DNA of 64,000 nucleotides, from the NCBI RefSeq assembly GCF_000308055.1, contig NZ_CAGY01000001.1, forward strand, positions 310,001 to 374,000. Reading direction: 5' to 3'. Below the pieces are notes generated by a model, which worked only from the letters and a program-made list of their open reading frames with translations, did no database searches and was not told where the DNA came from. The translations under genes and the position numbers were made by a program. This document shows positions 18,279 to 26,818 of the stretch, piece by piece. Position 1 is the stretch's first letter. Every line of letters begins with the position of its first letter. The DNA comes from Actinomyces sp. ph3. Its GTDB lineage: Bacteria; Actinomycetota; Actinomycetes; Actinomycetales; Actinomycetaceae.

Positions 18279-19508
18279 ATGAGTGGTCACCGTCTCAAGC
18301 AGCATCGACTATTTGCATTGATGGGTCCGGCATTTATTGCAGCAATTGCCTATGTGGACCCCGGTAATGTCGCTGCGAATATCACTGCGGGTGCCCGCTA
18401 CGGATATCTCTTGGTATGGGTGCTTGTTCTTTCGAATCTCTCAGCCATGCTTGTCCAATACCTCTCAGCAAAATTGGGCATTGTCACTGGAAAATCACTC
18501 CCCGCACTCCTTGGTGAACGACTTCGTCCGCAGAATCGAATTCTGTTCTGGGTCCAAGCGGAAGTCGTCGCAGCTGCAACCGACCTCGCTGAAGTTATTG
18601 GCGGAGCAATCGCCCTTAACCTTCTCTTCGGAATTCCCCTCTTGTGGTCCGGTGTCATCATTGGCGCCGCATCCATCGTTATCCTCCTCTTCCAAGGGCA
18701 CCGTCAGAACATTTTTGAAGCAGTCATCATCGGGATGCTTGTCGTCATTACCGCAGGATTCTTAGCAGGACTTTTCTTCGCGCCCCCTCAGTGGTCTGAA
18801 GTTGCAAGCGGGCTGATCCCCCGATTCAAGGGCACCGACTCAATCTTGGTCGCTGCCTCGATGCTCGGCGCAACTGTCATGCCGCACGCGATTTACCTGC
18901 ACTCTTCCTTGGTCAACGACCACCACACAGATCCCGAAATTGAACGTCCCCACAAGCGTGCGCTTCTTCGCGCAACTCGTCACGATATCTTGTGGGCACT
19001 GAGCATTGCTGGAATCGTCAATATTGGCCTGCTCCTTCTTGCTGCCTCGGCTTTGTCTGGAGTCGAAGGAACCGACACCATCGAAGGCGCCTACCACGCG
19101 ATCGCAAACGCCCTGGGAGGCACCGTTTCCACCATCTTCGCTCTTGGCCTGCTGGCCTCAGGCTTAGCGTCAACCTCGGTGGGTGCCTACGCGGGTTCAG
19201 AAATCATGAACGGTCTTCTCCACGTGAACGTCCCGCTGTTGGCACGCCGCTTGGTGACAATCATCCCGGCTCTGATCATCTTGGGAATGGGAGCAGAACC
19301 AACATGGGCATTGGTGCTCTCGCAGGTCGCCCTTTCCTTTGGTATCCCCTTTGCCATTGTGCCGCTCATGTATCTGACGCGAAACAAGAAGCTCATGGGC
19401 GAATATGTGAATAAGCCGCTGACAATCGCAGTGGCATCTGTGATTGCAGCGGCAATTATTCTTCTCAATATTCTGTTGGTCTACCTGACCGTTACCGGTC
19501 AAAGCTAA
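18279..19508 (+). CDS. mntH: Nramp-family divalent metal (Mn2+) transporter
   Basis: 409 residues with 11 predicted membrane segments. The Nramp signature is complete: DPGN in segment 1 (IAYVDPGNVAANITAG) and MPHAIYLHSSL in segment 6, whose Met contributes to metal selectivity. It would import Mn2+ (and Fe2+) with protons. Start ATG follows GGAGAT. The palindrome at 18241 suggests metal-dependent repression. It converges on rpiB. Confidence 0.95.
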   Translation: MSGHRLKQHRLFALMGPAFIAAIAYVDPGNVAANITAGARYGYLLVWVLVLSNLSAMLVQYLSAKLGIVTGKSLPALLGERLRPQNRILFWVQAEVVAAATDLAEVIGGAIALNLLFGIPLLWSGVIIGAASIVILLFQGHRQNIFEAVIIGMLVVITAGFLAGLFFAPPQWSEVASGLIPRFKGTDSILVAASMLGATVMPHAIYLHSSLVNDHHTDPEIERPHKRALLRATRHDILWALSIAGIVNIGLLLLAASALSGVEGTDTIEGAYHAIANALGGTVSTIFALGLLASGLASTSVGAYAGSEIMNGLLHVNVPLLARRLVTIIPALIILGMGAEPTWALVLSQVALSFGIPFAIVPLMYLTRNKKLMGEYVNKPLTIAVASVIAAAIILLNILLVYLTVTGQS

Positions 19509-19529
19509 GCGAGAGCACCCAACCGAGTA

Positions 19530-19967
19530 TTAGTACGCATCCATCACTGCGATGCGACGCTTGTGACGCTCATCCTCGCTGAAAGGCGTTTCCAAGAAGG
19601 TCAAAACAAAGCGGGTGGCATCTTCCTTCGAGTGCTGACGAGCCCCGACGGCAATAACATTCGCATTGTTGTGTTCACGGGCAAGCACTGCGATGTCTTC
19701 GTTCCACACTAGCGCCGCACGTGCACCCTTGACCAAGTTGGCAGCCATCTGTTCGCCATTTCCCGAACCACCAATGACTACACCCAAAGAGCCGGGATCA
19801 GAAACGACACCTTCAGCGGCTTCGATACACATCTGCGGGTAGTCATCGTTGGGATCATAGGTTGTTGCACCGTGATCGATAACCTCATATCCCGAATCAC
19901 GAAGGACCTTCACCAGGTGTTCCTTAAGTTCGAATCCGGCATGATCAGTTGCAATATGGACGCGCAT
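19530..19967 (-). CDS. rpiB: Ribose-5-phosphate isomerase B
   Basis: 145-residue RpiB/LacAB-family isomerase of the pentose phosphate pathway (ribose-5-P to ribulose-5-P). The N-terminal phosphate/catalytic region is RVHIATDHAGFELK. GGSGNGEQMAAN carries Glu in place of the catalytic Cys of the E. coli enzyme, as in the mycobacterial type. Start ATG 19967 is preferred: GGAAG lies 7 bases before it, while the ATG four codons upstream has no ribosome site. Confidence 0.95.
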   Translation of the reverse strand: MRVHIATDHAGFELKEHLVKVLRDSGYEVIDHGATTYDPNDDYPQMCIEAAEGVVSDPGSLGVVIGGSGNGEQMAANLVKGARAALVWNEDIAVLAREHNNANVIAVGARQHSKEDATRFVLTFLETPFSEDERHKRRIAVMDAY

Positions 19968-20038
19968 GTAAACTTCCATTCACGTTGAAGAGAGGGAACC
20001 CCTTCATGATACGGCCTGATCCGGGGATCTACTAGCGT

Positions 20039-20066
20039 TTGAGCTCGGGCTAAAGACTGATAAACT
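20039..20066 (+). promoter_or_regulatory. Promoter of tRNA-Arg
   Basis: TTGAGC (20039-20044), a 16-base spacer and TAAACT (20061-20066) place a transcription start around 20072, a few bases before the mature tRNA 5' end at 20076. Confidence 0.55.
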
Positions 20067-20075
20067 GAGGCGGTT

Positions 20076-20148
20076 GCCCCGATAGCTCAGTGGATAGAGC
20101 GTTCGCCTCCGGAGCGAAAGGTCGCAGGTTCGAATCCTGTTCGGGGCA
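20076..20148 (+). tRNA. tRNA-Arg (anticodon CCG)
   Basis: 73-nt cloverleaf. The acceptor stem is GCCCCGA/TCGGGGC, the D-arm begins TAGCTCAGTGGATAGAGC, the anticodon stem-loop is TTCGC-CTCCGGA-GCGAA with anticodon CCG (reads CGG), and the T-arm contains GGTTCGAATCC. The discriminator is A20148 and CCA is not encoded. The 3' part is overlapped antisense by the end of the TauE permease gene. Confidence 0.97.
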
Positions 20149-20905
20149 CTTTTCGCGCCACAATGATGGAACGCACCAAGAGCACCGCAAACCACGCACC
20201 AAAAAGCAAGGCATCAACGCGAGGCGACAAAAGAGTCGCACACCAAGCTCCAAAAGGAACTGCACACACAGCCGTGCAGCCAACGATCAATGCGGGTCCA
20301 AGGCGGACAAGGCCTCGTCGATAATTCGTTACTGTTCCGCTCAGCGCACCCGGAAGCATCACAACCATCGATACTCCACGCGCACCTAGGTCAGACATAC
20401 CCAGAAGGGTCAGTCCGGGTACTGCGACCGCTCCCCCGCCAATTCCCAACAAACCGGCAAGAAAACCGCACAAACATCCCAGCAGGAACAGCGCTATTCC
20501 CACCGCGAAAGTCACGGTGAGAATCCCCTCGCGAGCGGGAACATACACAACCTGTATGACAATCAACGTCACGATGAATGCGACGAATCCCCAGCGCAAG
20601 ACGACCTCAGACAGTCGCGCAAGCATCCACGTTCCTACTTGTACACCGATCAACATACCCACGGTCATCAAAAGCGCAGGGATCCACGCGATTCTGCCGA
20701 CCGAGGCATAGGAGATCACCCCAGAAATGCAGGTTGGAACAATGGCTAGCAAACTTGAGGCCGAGGCCTCGCGCTGAGAATAGCCAACCGCCATGAGCGC
20801 GGGAATAATGACGGTTCCGCCACCAATTCCAAATAAACCCGAGAGTGAGCCCGCAAATAAACCGGCAGCGATAAGTAGCGCAACATCACGCACACGCTGG
20901 GACAT
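20087..20905 (-). CDS. TauE/SafE-family permease; 3' end antisense to tRNA-Arg
   Basis: 272-residue membrane protein with two TauE/SafE halves, each opening with a glycine-rich motif (GLFGIGGGTVIIPALM and GLLGIGGGAVAVPGL). Members export sulfite or organosulfonates, or are orphan anion permeases; the substrate is unknown. Start ATG 20905 has AAGGAGG 5 bases upstream. The frame passes the last membrane helix (ARKVP) and continues through the antisense of the tRNA gene, adding RTGFEPATFRSGGERSIH before TGA at 20087-20089. No earlier in-frame stop exists. Confidence 0.88.
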   Translation of the reverse strand: MSQRVRDVALLIAAGLFAGSLSGLFGIGGGTVIIPALMAVGYSQREASASSLLAIVPTCISGVISYASVGRIAWIPALLMTVGMLIGVQVGTWMLARLSEVVLRWGFVAFIVTLIVIQVVYVPAREGILTVTFAVGIALFLLGCLCGFLAGLLGIGGGAVAVPGLTLLGMSDLGARGVSMVVMLPGALSGTVTNYRRGLVRLGPALIVGCTAVCAVPFGAWCATLLSPRVDALLFGAWFAVLLVRSIIVARKVPRTGFEPATFRSGGERSIH

Positions 20906-21033
20906 TGAACCTCCTTGACGAACTCCATAATAGGCGCACCGATCGGATAGGAAGATACTCGCTGCCCCGCGCAGCGCCATAGCCTAGGATGAGTGAGGCG
21001 ATTGCCAACCAGATTCACCGTCAAGGAGTTCTT

Positions 21034-22449
21034 GTGGAATACCCGTTGTGGTCTCTACTTCCCTTTGTCGCAATGCTCGCATCTATCGCAGTTTTGCCAC
21101 TGATTCCTGCCACTTCACACTGGTGGGAGCGTAATTCCTCTCAGCTTACCGTCGCACTGATCTTGGCAGTTCCGACGACGCTGTGGATGTTCTGGAAGGC
21201 CGGAAGCGGCCCGCTGATTGATACGGGGATTGAATACTTCCAATTCATCTGCCTCCTGTTCTCGCTCTACGTGGTCTCGGGCGGTATTCACCTCGCCGGC
21301 GATATTCGAGCAACCCCCCGGAACAACACCATTTTCTTGGCAATTGGTGGCCTCCTGGCATCTTTCATCGGGACAACCGGCGCAGCAATGCTGTTGATCC
21401 GTCCCCTGCTTGCCACCAACCGCGAGCGCACCAACAAGGTCCATACCGTTCTCTTCACGATCTTCATCGTCGCTAACTGCGGTGGTTTGCTCACTCCGCT
21501 TGGTGACCCGCCGCTCTTCCTTGGTTTCCTCAATGGCGTTCCCTTCACGTGGACGCTGAACCTGTGGAAGGAATGGGCATTCGTCCTTGGAATCCTGCTC
21601 CTCTCTTACTATTCGCTTGATCGCCTGTACTATGCGTCGGAGCCCAAGCTGGCTATCGAAGAGGACAACGATGACATCGAACCGCTGCGCCTACACGGTG
21701 CAATTAATCTTCTGTTCTTCGCAGCGATCATCTGCTCCGTTGCTTTCCTTCCCTCGTGGGATGCCGAGGCCATCATCGAAGGCCACGCGCATGGCACCGA
21801 GTTGGTCCCGTGGCGCGAAATCGTCATGCTTATTGCCGCCGGACTCTCACTGACCATTGGCAATAAGAAGATCCGCTACGAAGAAAACGCTTTCCAGTGG
21901 TCCCCCATTGCCGAAGTTGCCGCACTCTTCATCGGGATCTTTGCGACCATGGCACCCGCGTTGCGCGTTCTCGAAGAAGTTGCCCCTTCTCTTCCCCTCA
22001 ACCGCGGAACTTTCTTCGTCTTCACCGGGTCCTTGTCCTCGATCTTGGACAATGCTCCGACCTACATGACTTTCTTTGGAATGGCAAAGACCTTGGGCGG
22101 AGATGGAACGCTCATTGCCGGAGTTCCCGAGGCCTATCTGATCCCGATTTCCTTGGGCGCAGTTTTATGCGGCGCTATCACGTACATTGGCAATGGTCCG
22201 AACTTCATGGTCAAGTCCGTGGCCGAGGCCGACGGCGTCGAAATGCCCAGTTTCGGTCGTTACATTGTGGATTCATTCATGTTGCTTGTTCCCGAGCTTG
22301 CAGCAATGGCGATGATCTTCATTGGCAGCGGCTGGGTCCGCATCGCAGGTATCGCAGTGGCCGTCGTATTGGTGGGGATTTCATTCTGGCGAATCGCACG
22401 CGCTCGTACCATCGAATTGGCAACCCGCACCCAAGGCATTGATGCCTAA
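21034..22449 (+). CDS. NhaD/citrate-transporter-type sodium:proton antiporter
   Basis: About 471 residues with roughly 12 membrane segments of the ion-transporter superfamily. Motifs such as FIGTTGAAMLLIRP, NCGGLLTPLGDPPLFLGFL and LDNAPTYMTF are typical of NhaD-like Na+/H+ antiporters. Start GTG 21034 follows AAGGAG with 6 bases spacing; ATG 20989 is in frame but has no clear ribosome site. It is divergent from the TauE permease gene and is followed by a terminator. Confidence 0.85.
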   Translation: MEYPLWSLLPFVAMLASIAVLPLIPATSHWWERNSSQLTVALILAVPTTLWMFWKAGSGPLIDTGIEYFQFICLLFSLYVVSGGIHLAGDIRATPRNNTIFLAIGGLLASFIGTTGAAMLLIRPLLATNRERTNKVHTVLFTIFIVANCGGLLTPLGDPPLFLGFLNGVPFTWTLNLWKEWAFVLGILLLSYYSLDRLYYASEPKLAIEEDNDDIEPLRLHGAINLLFFAAIICSVAFLPSWDAEAIIEGHAHGTELVPWREIVMLIAAGLSLTIGNKKIRYEENAFQWSPIAEVAALFIGIFATMAPALRVLEEVAPSLPLNRGTFFVFTGSLSSILDNAPTYMTFFGMAKTLGGDGTLIAGVPEAYLIPISLGAVLCGAITYIGNGPNFMVKSVAEADGVEMPSFGRYIVDSFMLLVPELAAMAMIFIGSGWVRIAGIAVAVVLVGISFWRIARARTIELATRTQGIDA

Positions 22450-22479
22450 TCGGTTTAGGCAACACCGTCATAGACAAGC

Positions 22480-22510
22480 TTGTGGGAGGCACCTGATGTG
22501 CCTCCCACAA
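22480..22510. terminator. Bidirectional terminator after the antiporter gene
   Basis: Perfect 13-bp stem TTGTGGGAGGCAC/GTGCCTCCCACAA with a 5-base loop between convergent genes. ACTTTAT follows on the plus strand. Confidence 0.8.
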
Positions 22511-22533
22511 ACTTTATACTTCCCTATCGGCGT

Positions 22534-23325
22534 CTATTGGGCATTTGCCGGTGCAATTGGATGCCACTGGCCTCGTTCTTCAAGAACCTTGCGAGCCTTT
22601 GTTGGATAGTCCGTGATGATTCCATCAACGCCAAGATCCAACAGCCGATGCATCTGTTCTTCCTCGTTGACGGTCCAGACGTGTACGGCACAGCCCAAGG
22701 CATGTGCAGTGGCGACAAAGCGGCGATCGACGACTCGGATCGCCCCCATCTTCTCAGGAACCTGAACCGCCCATACCCCTTCAAGAGGACCCGGGACAAG
22801 AAGACGTCTGGCCGGCTGAGCGAGCTGTGAAGCCGCAACAAGACGAGTAACCGCACCAACGCCCACAGATGTGACCAGACCCGGCTCCAAACGACGCAGG
22901 CGACGCAGCCGCGATTCATCAAAGGAAGCGACTAAGACACGTCCAAGCGCATCATGTTCGTGAATAACTTCAAGCAAAGGAAGCGCAACTTCCTCACTCT
23001 TTGCGTCGATATTGAAATACATGTCGGGGAACTCATCCAAGGCCTCGGCCAAGCGGATCATCCGCCCACCATCAACACCGCGCAATTCACGCAGCTCACT
23101 CCAGGTCATTTCACGGATTTTGCCGCTTGCTGGATACGTGCGATCGACCTCGGGATCATGGTTCAGAACAACCTGACCATCGGCGCTTAAATGCGCGTCA
23201 GTTTCAACGTGGTAGACCTGAATATTACGTAGCGCCTCAAAAGCTTCTGGAGTGTTCTCAGGTCCTTCTGCTCCCCCGCCTCGATGCGCAAGAATAATCG
23301 GTCCATCGCCCACAACCCGATACAT
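22534..23325 (-). CDS. Glycerophosphodiester phosphodiesterase
   Basis: 263-residue TIM-barrel GDPD. Catalytic motifs: LAHRGGGAEGPENTPEAF with the first His, ETDAHLSADGQVVLNHDP with the metal-binding Glu and Asp and the second His, and YFNIDAKSEE. No signal peptide, so cytoplasmic; it would release glycerol-3-phosphate from glycerophosphodiesters. Start ATG 23325 lies 2 bases after the M23 peptidase stop, with AAGGAG formed by the end of that gene. An in-frame GTG three codons upstream is the alternative. Confidence 0.92.
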   Translation of the reverse strand: MYRVVGDGPIILAHRGGGAEGPENTPEAFEALRNIQVYHVETDAHLSADGQVVLNHDPEVDRTYPASGKIREMTWSELRELRGVDGGRMIRLAEALDEFPDMYFNIDAKSEEVALPLLEVIHEHDALGRVLVASFDESRLRRLRRLEPGLVTSVGVGAVTRLVAASQLAQPARRLLVPGPLEGVWAVQVPEKMGAIRVVDRRFVATAHALGCAVHVWTVNEEEQMHRLLDLGVDGIITDYPTKARKVLEERGQWHPIAPANAQ

Positions 23326-23327
23326 GC

Positions 23328-24194
23328 TTAGCACTCCTTACCGATGTGGACCGCTTTATGGTCCGCCATCCATACCTCCGGATCAACCGGTTGATCCGAA
23401 GAATTATGAATCTCAAAGTGAAGGTGAGGTCCAGTCGACCAGCCATTTGATCCAACGGCTCCAATTTGTTCTCCAGCTGAAACCTGTTGACCAACCTTGA
23501 CTTTAATATCCTTCATGTACTGATGAAGGTAAGCAGAATAGAACACGCTTCCATCACTGGCAGTGTGACGAATCGTCACAAGAGCTCCAGAACGAGAATT
23601 CTCAGAAACCTCTGTCACCTGTCCAGTAAATACCGCATGAATTGGCGTGCCGAGCGGGGCAGCCATATCAACGCCTTCATGCATGAGCATGGTTCCCGAG
23701 ACGGGTGAAATGCGCATCGAGAAAGGCGAGGTGATTTGGTAGGTCCCCTCTTGAAGAGGCCAGTAGATCGTATCCGCCTTCGTCAAAGTGCGCGTACCGT
23801 CAGCCGCACCGCCCCCATCACCGACGCACTGCACCATAAGCGGCGAACGCACCCGCGATCGCGAAGCGGCATCGACCTGCGCATTGAGGCCGGAAGAAAG
23901 CGAAACGGCCGCAGAATCAGAGGCCCACGATTGCGAGCCAACTGCTGCGCCGAACTGACGCGAAGGAATAGAGATTGAAACGTCTGGACGAAGAAAACCA
24001 CTGAGCGGAACAGCGATGGTCATCGCTCCTAAAGCAAGAAGAACACTGGAACGCACAAGAAGGCGACCAGCTCTACCGCGCTTTCGTCCCAGAGGTTCAG
24101 TAGGAAGAACCTGGGCAGCATCAACTTGCGCGCGCTGTGCGCGCTCGTGGGCGCGCTGGCGTCTCGTGGGTAAGTTCGGTGCTGGTGTCGTCAT
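23328..24194 (-). CDS. M23-family metallopeptidase (LytM-type), membrane-anchored
   Basis: 288 residues. A basic N-terminus (1-45) is followed by one membrane segment (about 46-66, LLVRSSVLLALGAMTIAVPL), a linker, and a C-terminal LytM domain. The zinc ligands are visible in MHEGVDMAAP and GPHLHFEIH. It would cut peptidoglycan cross-bridges or activate an amidase at the cell surface. It overlaps no neighbour; its last codons supply the ribosome site of the GDPD gene. Confidence 0.92.
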   Translation of the reverse strand: MTTPAPNLPTRRQRAHERAQRAQVDAAQVLPTEPLGRKRGRAGRLLVRSSVLLALGAMTIAVPLSGFLRPDVSISIPSRQFGAAVGSQSWASDSAAVSLSSGLNAQVDAASRSRVRSPLMVQCVGDGGGAADGTRTLTKADTIYWPLQEGTYQITSPFSMRISPVSGTMLMHEGVDMAAPLGTPIHAVFTGQVTEVSENSRSGALVTIRHTASDGSVFYSAYLHQYMKDIKVKVGQQVSAGEQIGAVGSNGWSTGPHLHFEIHNSSDQPVDPEVWMADHKAVHIGKEC

Positions 24195-24250
24195 AACTTT
24201 TTAATCATCCCAAATATTTTTCACTCACGCAGGTACTTGTGTCCTAGCGC

Positions 24251-25315
24251 TCATGCTTGGCGGTGAGCCCCCGGAAGCGAATCGCGTTGAAGTGCATCGC
24301 GGACCTCGCCGACAAGACGCTCAAGAATATCTTCAAGGAAGAGCACTCCTTGAACGTTTCCGTCCTTTCCAATCACCTCTGCGAGGTGGGCGCCCGCGCG
24401 CTGCATATGGCGCAGAGCATCTTCGACCTCAGCTTCCATAGAGACCGCTTCCATCTTGCGGATTCTCCATGAAGTAACGGGTTCGAATCGCTCGGTGCCC
24501 TCGGCATACAAGACATCCTTGAGGTGAATGTATCCACTCAGCACTCCGGAGTCGTCAGCAACTGGGAATCGCGAGAAACCGGTACGCGCGACTTCCTTCT
24601 CAACGTCCTCGGGAGTGCACTCAGCACTCAGAATCACCAATTCACTCAGTGGAACCATGACATCAGAGGCGTTCTCAGTGGAAAACTCTAGGGTTCCAGA
24701 GAGCAAGCCCAGATCATCATCAATCATTCCCTCTTGCTGAGAATGCTCAACAATGGTCGCCATCTCTTCAATAGTGAAGGTCGCAGAAATCTCTGACTTT
24801 GGTTCGACTCCCGCTAGGCGTAAAAACCAATTTGCCAGGTGATCCATTGCGTGAATGATCGGGCGAATGACATGGCCGATATTGACCAAAATCGGCGCAA
24901 GGACAAGAAGAAGACGCTGTGGATTCGCAATTGAAAGGTTCTTCGGAACCATTTCACCGAAAACAACGTGGAGGAACAGCACTAAGACCAAAGAAAAGGT
25001 GAAGCCAACAACGTGCACCCACGAATGCGGCAGCCCCCATTTTTCCATCGGCCCCTCAACCATTGCAGCAAAAGTTGGTTCAGCAACCACGCCCAATGAG
25101 GTTGAAGCTACGGTCACGCCCAACTGACAGATTGCCAGCATCAAGGACACGTGCTCTAAGGCAAAGAGCGCATAACGCGATCCTCGGACTCCCTCTTCCA
25201 CCAAAGGTTCAATCTGAGAGCGCCTCGAGGAGGTCGTCGCGAATTCGCCCGCGACGAAGAAGGCATTCATCGCTAGTAAAAGAACGGTCAGGACCAAAGC
25301 AAGGGTGCTATTCAC
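24251..25315 (-). CDS. CNNM/CBS-domain membrane protein, short paralogue
   Basis: 354 residues. The N-terminal CNNM (DUF21) domain has about four membrane segments, beginning STLALVLTVLLLAMNAFFVAGEF and including GVTVASTSLGVVAEP and GEMVPKNLSIANPQ. A pair of CBS domains follows (about 205-335). It ends at EDILERLVGEVRDALQRD without the C-terminal CorC/HlyC domain of its neighbour. CNNM proteins move or regulate Mg2+ (or Co2+). Its ATG overlaps the upstream TGA by four bases, so the pair is coupled and may form a heterodimer. Confidence 0.88.
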   Translation of the reverse strand: MNSTLALVLTVLLLAMNAFFVAGEFATTSSRRSQIEPLVEEGVRGSRYALFALEHVSLMLAICQLGVTVASTSLGVVAEPTFAAMVEGPMEKWGLPHSWVHVVGFTFSLVLVLFLHVVFGEMVPKNLSIANPQRLLLVLAPILVNIGHVIRPIIHAMDHLANWFLRLAGVEPKSEISATFTIEEMATIVEHSQQEGMIDDDLGLLSGTLEFSTENASDVMVPLSELVILSAECTPEDVEKEVARTGFSRFPVADDSGVLSGYIHLKDVLYAEGTERFEPVTSWRIRKMEAVSMEAEVEDALRHMQRAGAHLAEVIGKDGNVQGVLFLEDILERLVGEVRDALQRDSLPGAHRQA

Positions 25316-26643
25316 AGGAGCACCTCACCTTCGGCCTCGTGAACGGGCGGAACAACGCTCACCTGCATGACGCGCCTGCCCATCATCTGAATGACCTCGA
25401 GGCGCACGCCAGCAACAACGCACCGATCTCCAACCTGTGGGATCGTTCCGAGCTCAGTCATAATCAGGCCTGCAAGAGTGTCGTAGGGCCCATCATCAGG
25501 AAGGAAAATTTTAATCTTCTGCGCGAGTTCATCAATACGCAGACGCCCCGGTACAAGGTAGGACCCATCGGGGCGAGGACGAATACCTAGGCGACGCTGA
25601 TCGTGCTCATCAGCGACATCGCCAACAATCTCCTCGACGACGTCTTCAAGGGTGACAATTCCAGAGACACCACCGTATTCATCGACGACCACTGCCATCT
25701 GCAAGCCTTCTTCACGCAATTGGACCAAAAGGGTCGCCAGATCCAAGGTCTCAGGTACGCGTGGGGCATCGGCTAAAAGAGAGGATGAAAGGACCGGAAC
25801 CTCATCGCGCTTTTCGTAGGGAACCGCAACGGCCCTGCGCAATGAGACAAAACCGATGATGTCGTCGCGATCCTCACCAATCACAGGAAAACGAGAGTGC
25901 CCTGTTTCGTGCGCGGCGCGGACGACATCAGAGGCAAAGGCATCATCGGGAATCGTGTGAAGAAGCCCGCGATCGGTCATGACGTCCACAGCGGTGAGTT
26001 CAGTGATGCGGATGGAATTCGTAAATAGCGAGGCCGTCGAGGTATCCAATGTCCCTTCTTGGGCAGAGTGGCGAACCATCGCAGCTAATTCTGATGCCGA
26101 TCGTGCAGATGAAAGCTCTTCTTGGGGCTCGACTCCCAAAAGACGCAATATCCCATTCGCGGAGGAATTCAGGACAACGATCACCGGCTTGAAAATCACG
26201 GTGAAGAGCGTATTAAAGGGGACGATACGCCCTGCAGTCTTCAGGGGATGGGCCAGCGCCAAGTTTTTTGGAACAAGCTCACCAAAAACCATGGACATGA
26301 CATTGATGATGACCGCTGCGACACCCACTCCAACCGCTGAAGAAATAGCAGTGGATAGCCCGAGGCCGACGCCAGCCTTGGTGAGGAGATCCGCGAGCGC
26401 TGATTGGGTGGTATATCCCAAGAGAATAGTCGTTAAGGTGATGCCAACCTGCGAGCCCGAAAGTTGAGTCGAGAGGTTCTTAATGGCCTGTCCCACCTGG
26501 CGTGCCCGGGCGTCACCCGCAGCTGCACGACTTTCAACGACTGCCTGATCAAGGGCAACAAGAGAAAACTCTGCGGAAACAAAGATGAAGGTACCCGCGG
26601 TGAGGATCACTCCTAAAAGGAGCATTGCGATATCAAGAAGCAC
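25312..26643 (-). CDS. CNNM/CBS/CorC-HlyC-domain membrane protein, full-length paralogue
   Basis: 443 residues: CNNM membrane domain (about 1-195, GTFIFVSAEFSLVALDQ, GSQVGITLTTILLGYTTQ, GELVPKNLALAHP), two CBS repeats (about 215-340) and a C-terminal transporter-associated CorC/HlyC domain (GSYLVPGRLRIDELAQ through MGRRVMQVSVV). Often mislabelled hemolysin; the family acts in divalent cation efflux. Start GTG 26641-26643 follows GGGAGG. Overlaps the shorter paralogue by ATGA. Confidence 0.9.
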   Translation of the reverse strand: MLLDIAMLLLGVILTAGTFIFVSAEFSLVALDQAVVESRAAAGDARARQVGQAIKNLSTQLSGSQVGITLTTILLGYTTQSALADLLTKAGVGLGLSTAISSAVGVGVAAVIINVMSMVFGELVPKNLALAHPLKTAGRIVPFNTLFTVIFKPVIVVLNSSANGILRLLGVEPQEELSSARSASELAAMVRHSAQEGTLDTSTASLFTNSIRITELTAVDVMTDRGLLHTIPDDAFASDVVRAAHETGHSRFPVIGEDRDDIIGFVSLRRAVAVPYEKRDEVPVLSSSLLADAPRVPETLDLATLLVQLREEGLQMAVVVDEYGGVSGIVTLEDVVEEIVGDVADEHDQRRLGIRPRPDGSYLVPGRLRIDELAQKIKIFLPDDGPYDTLAGLIMTELGTIPQVGDRCVVAGVRLEVIQMMGRRVMQVSVVPPVHEAEGEVLL

Positions 26644-26818
26644 GCTGGCCTCCCACCATTTGGTGGTGAACTCGCATCAAACTTTGGTCAGGGCAACAAC
26701 TGTCACTATCCATGGTTCTTCCAGTCTATCTGGACTCACCCATCTTCGAAGTGTGAGAAAGGCCCACGTAGGAAAGGGCAATCTGGACGTGAGGGCCTAA
26801 AATAATGTCAAGACTCAC

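Noticed and set aside
20004-20283. Short open frames with RIRTCDLSLRRR or GFEPATF-like peptides over the tRNA
   Set aside because: These are translations of the tRNA complement, a well-known false gene signal. Only the TauE frame, which enters the tRNA from a real gene, is kept.
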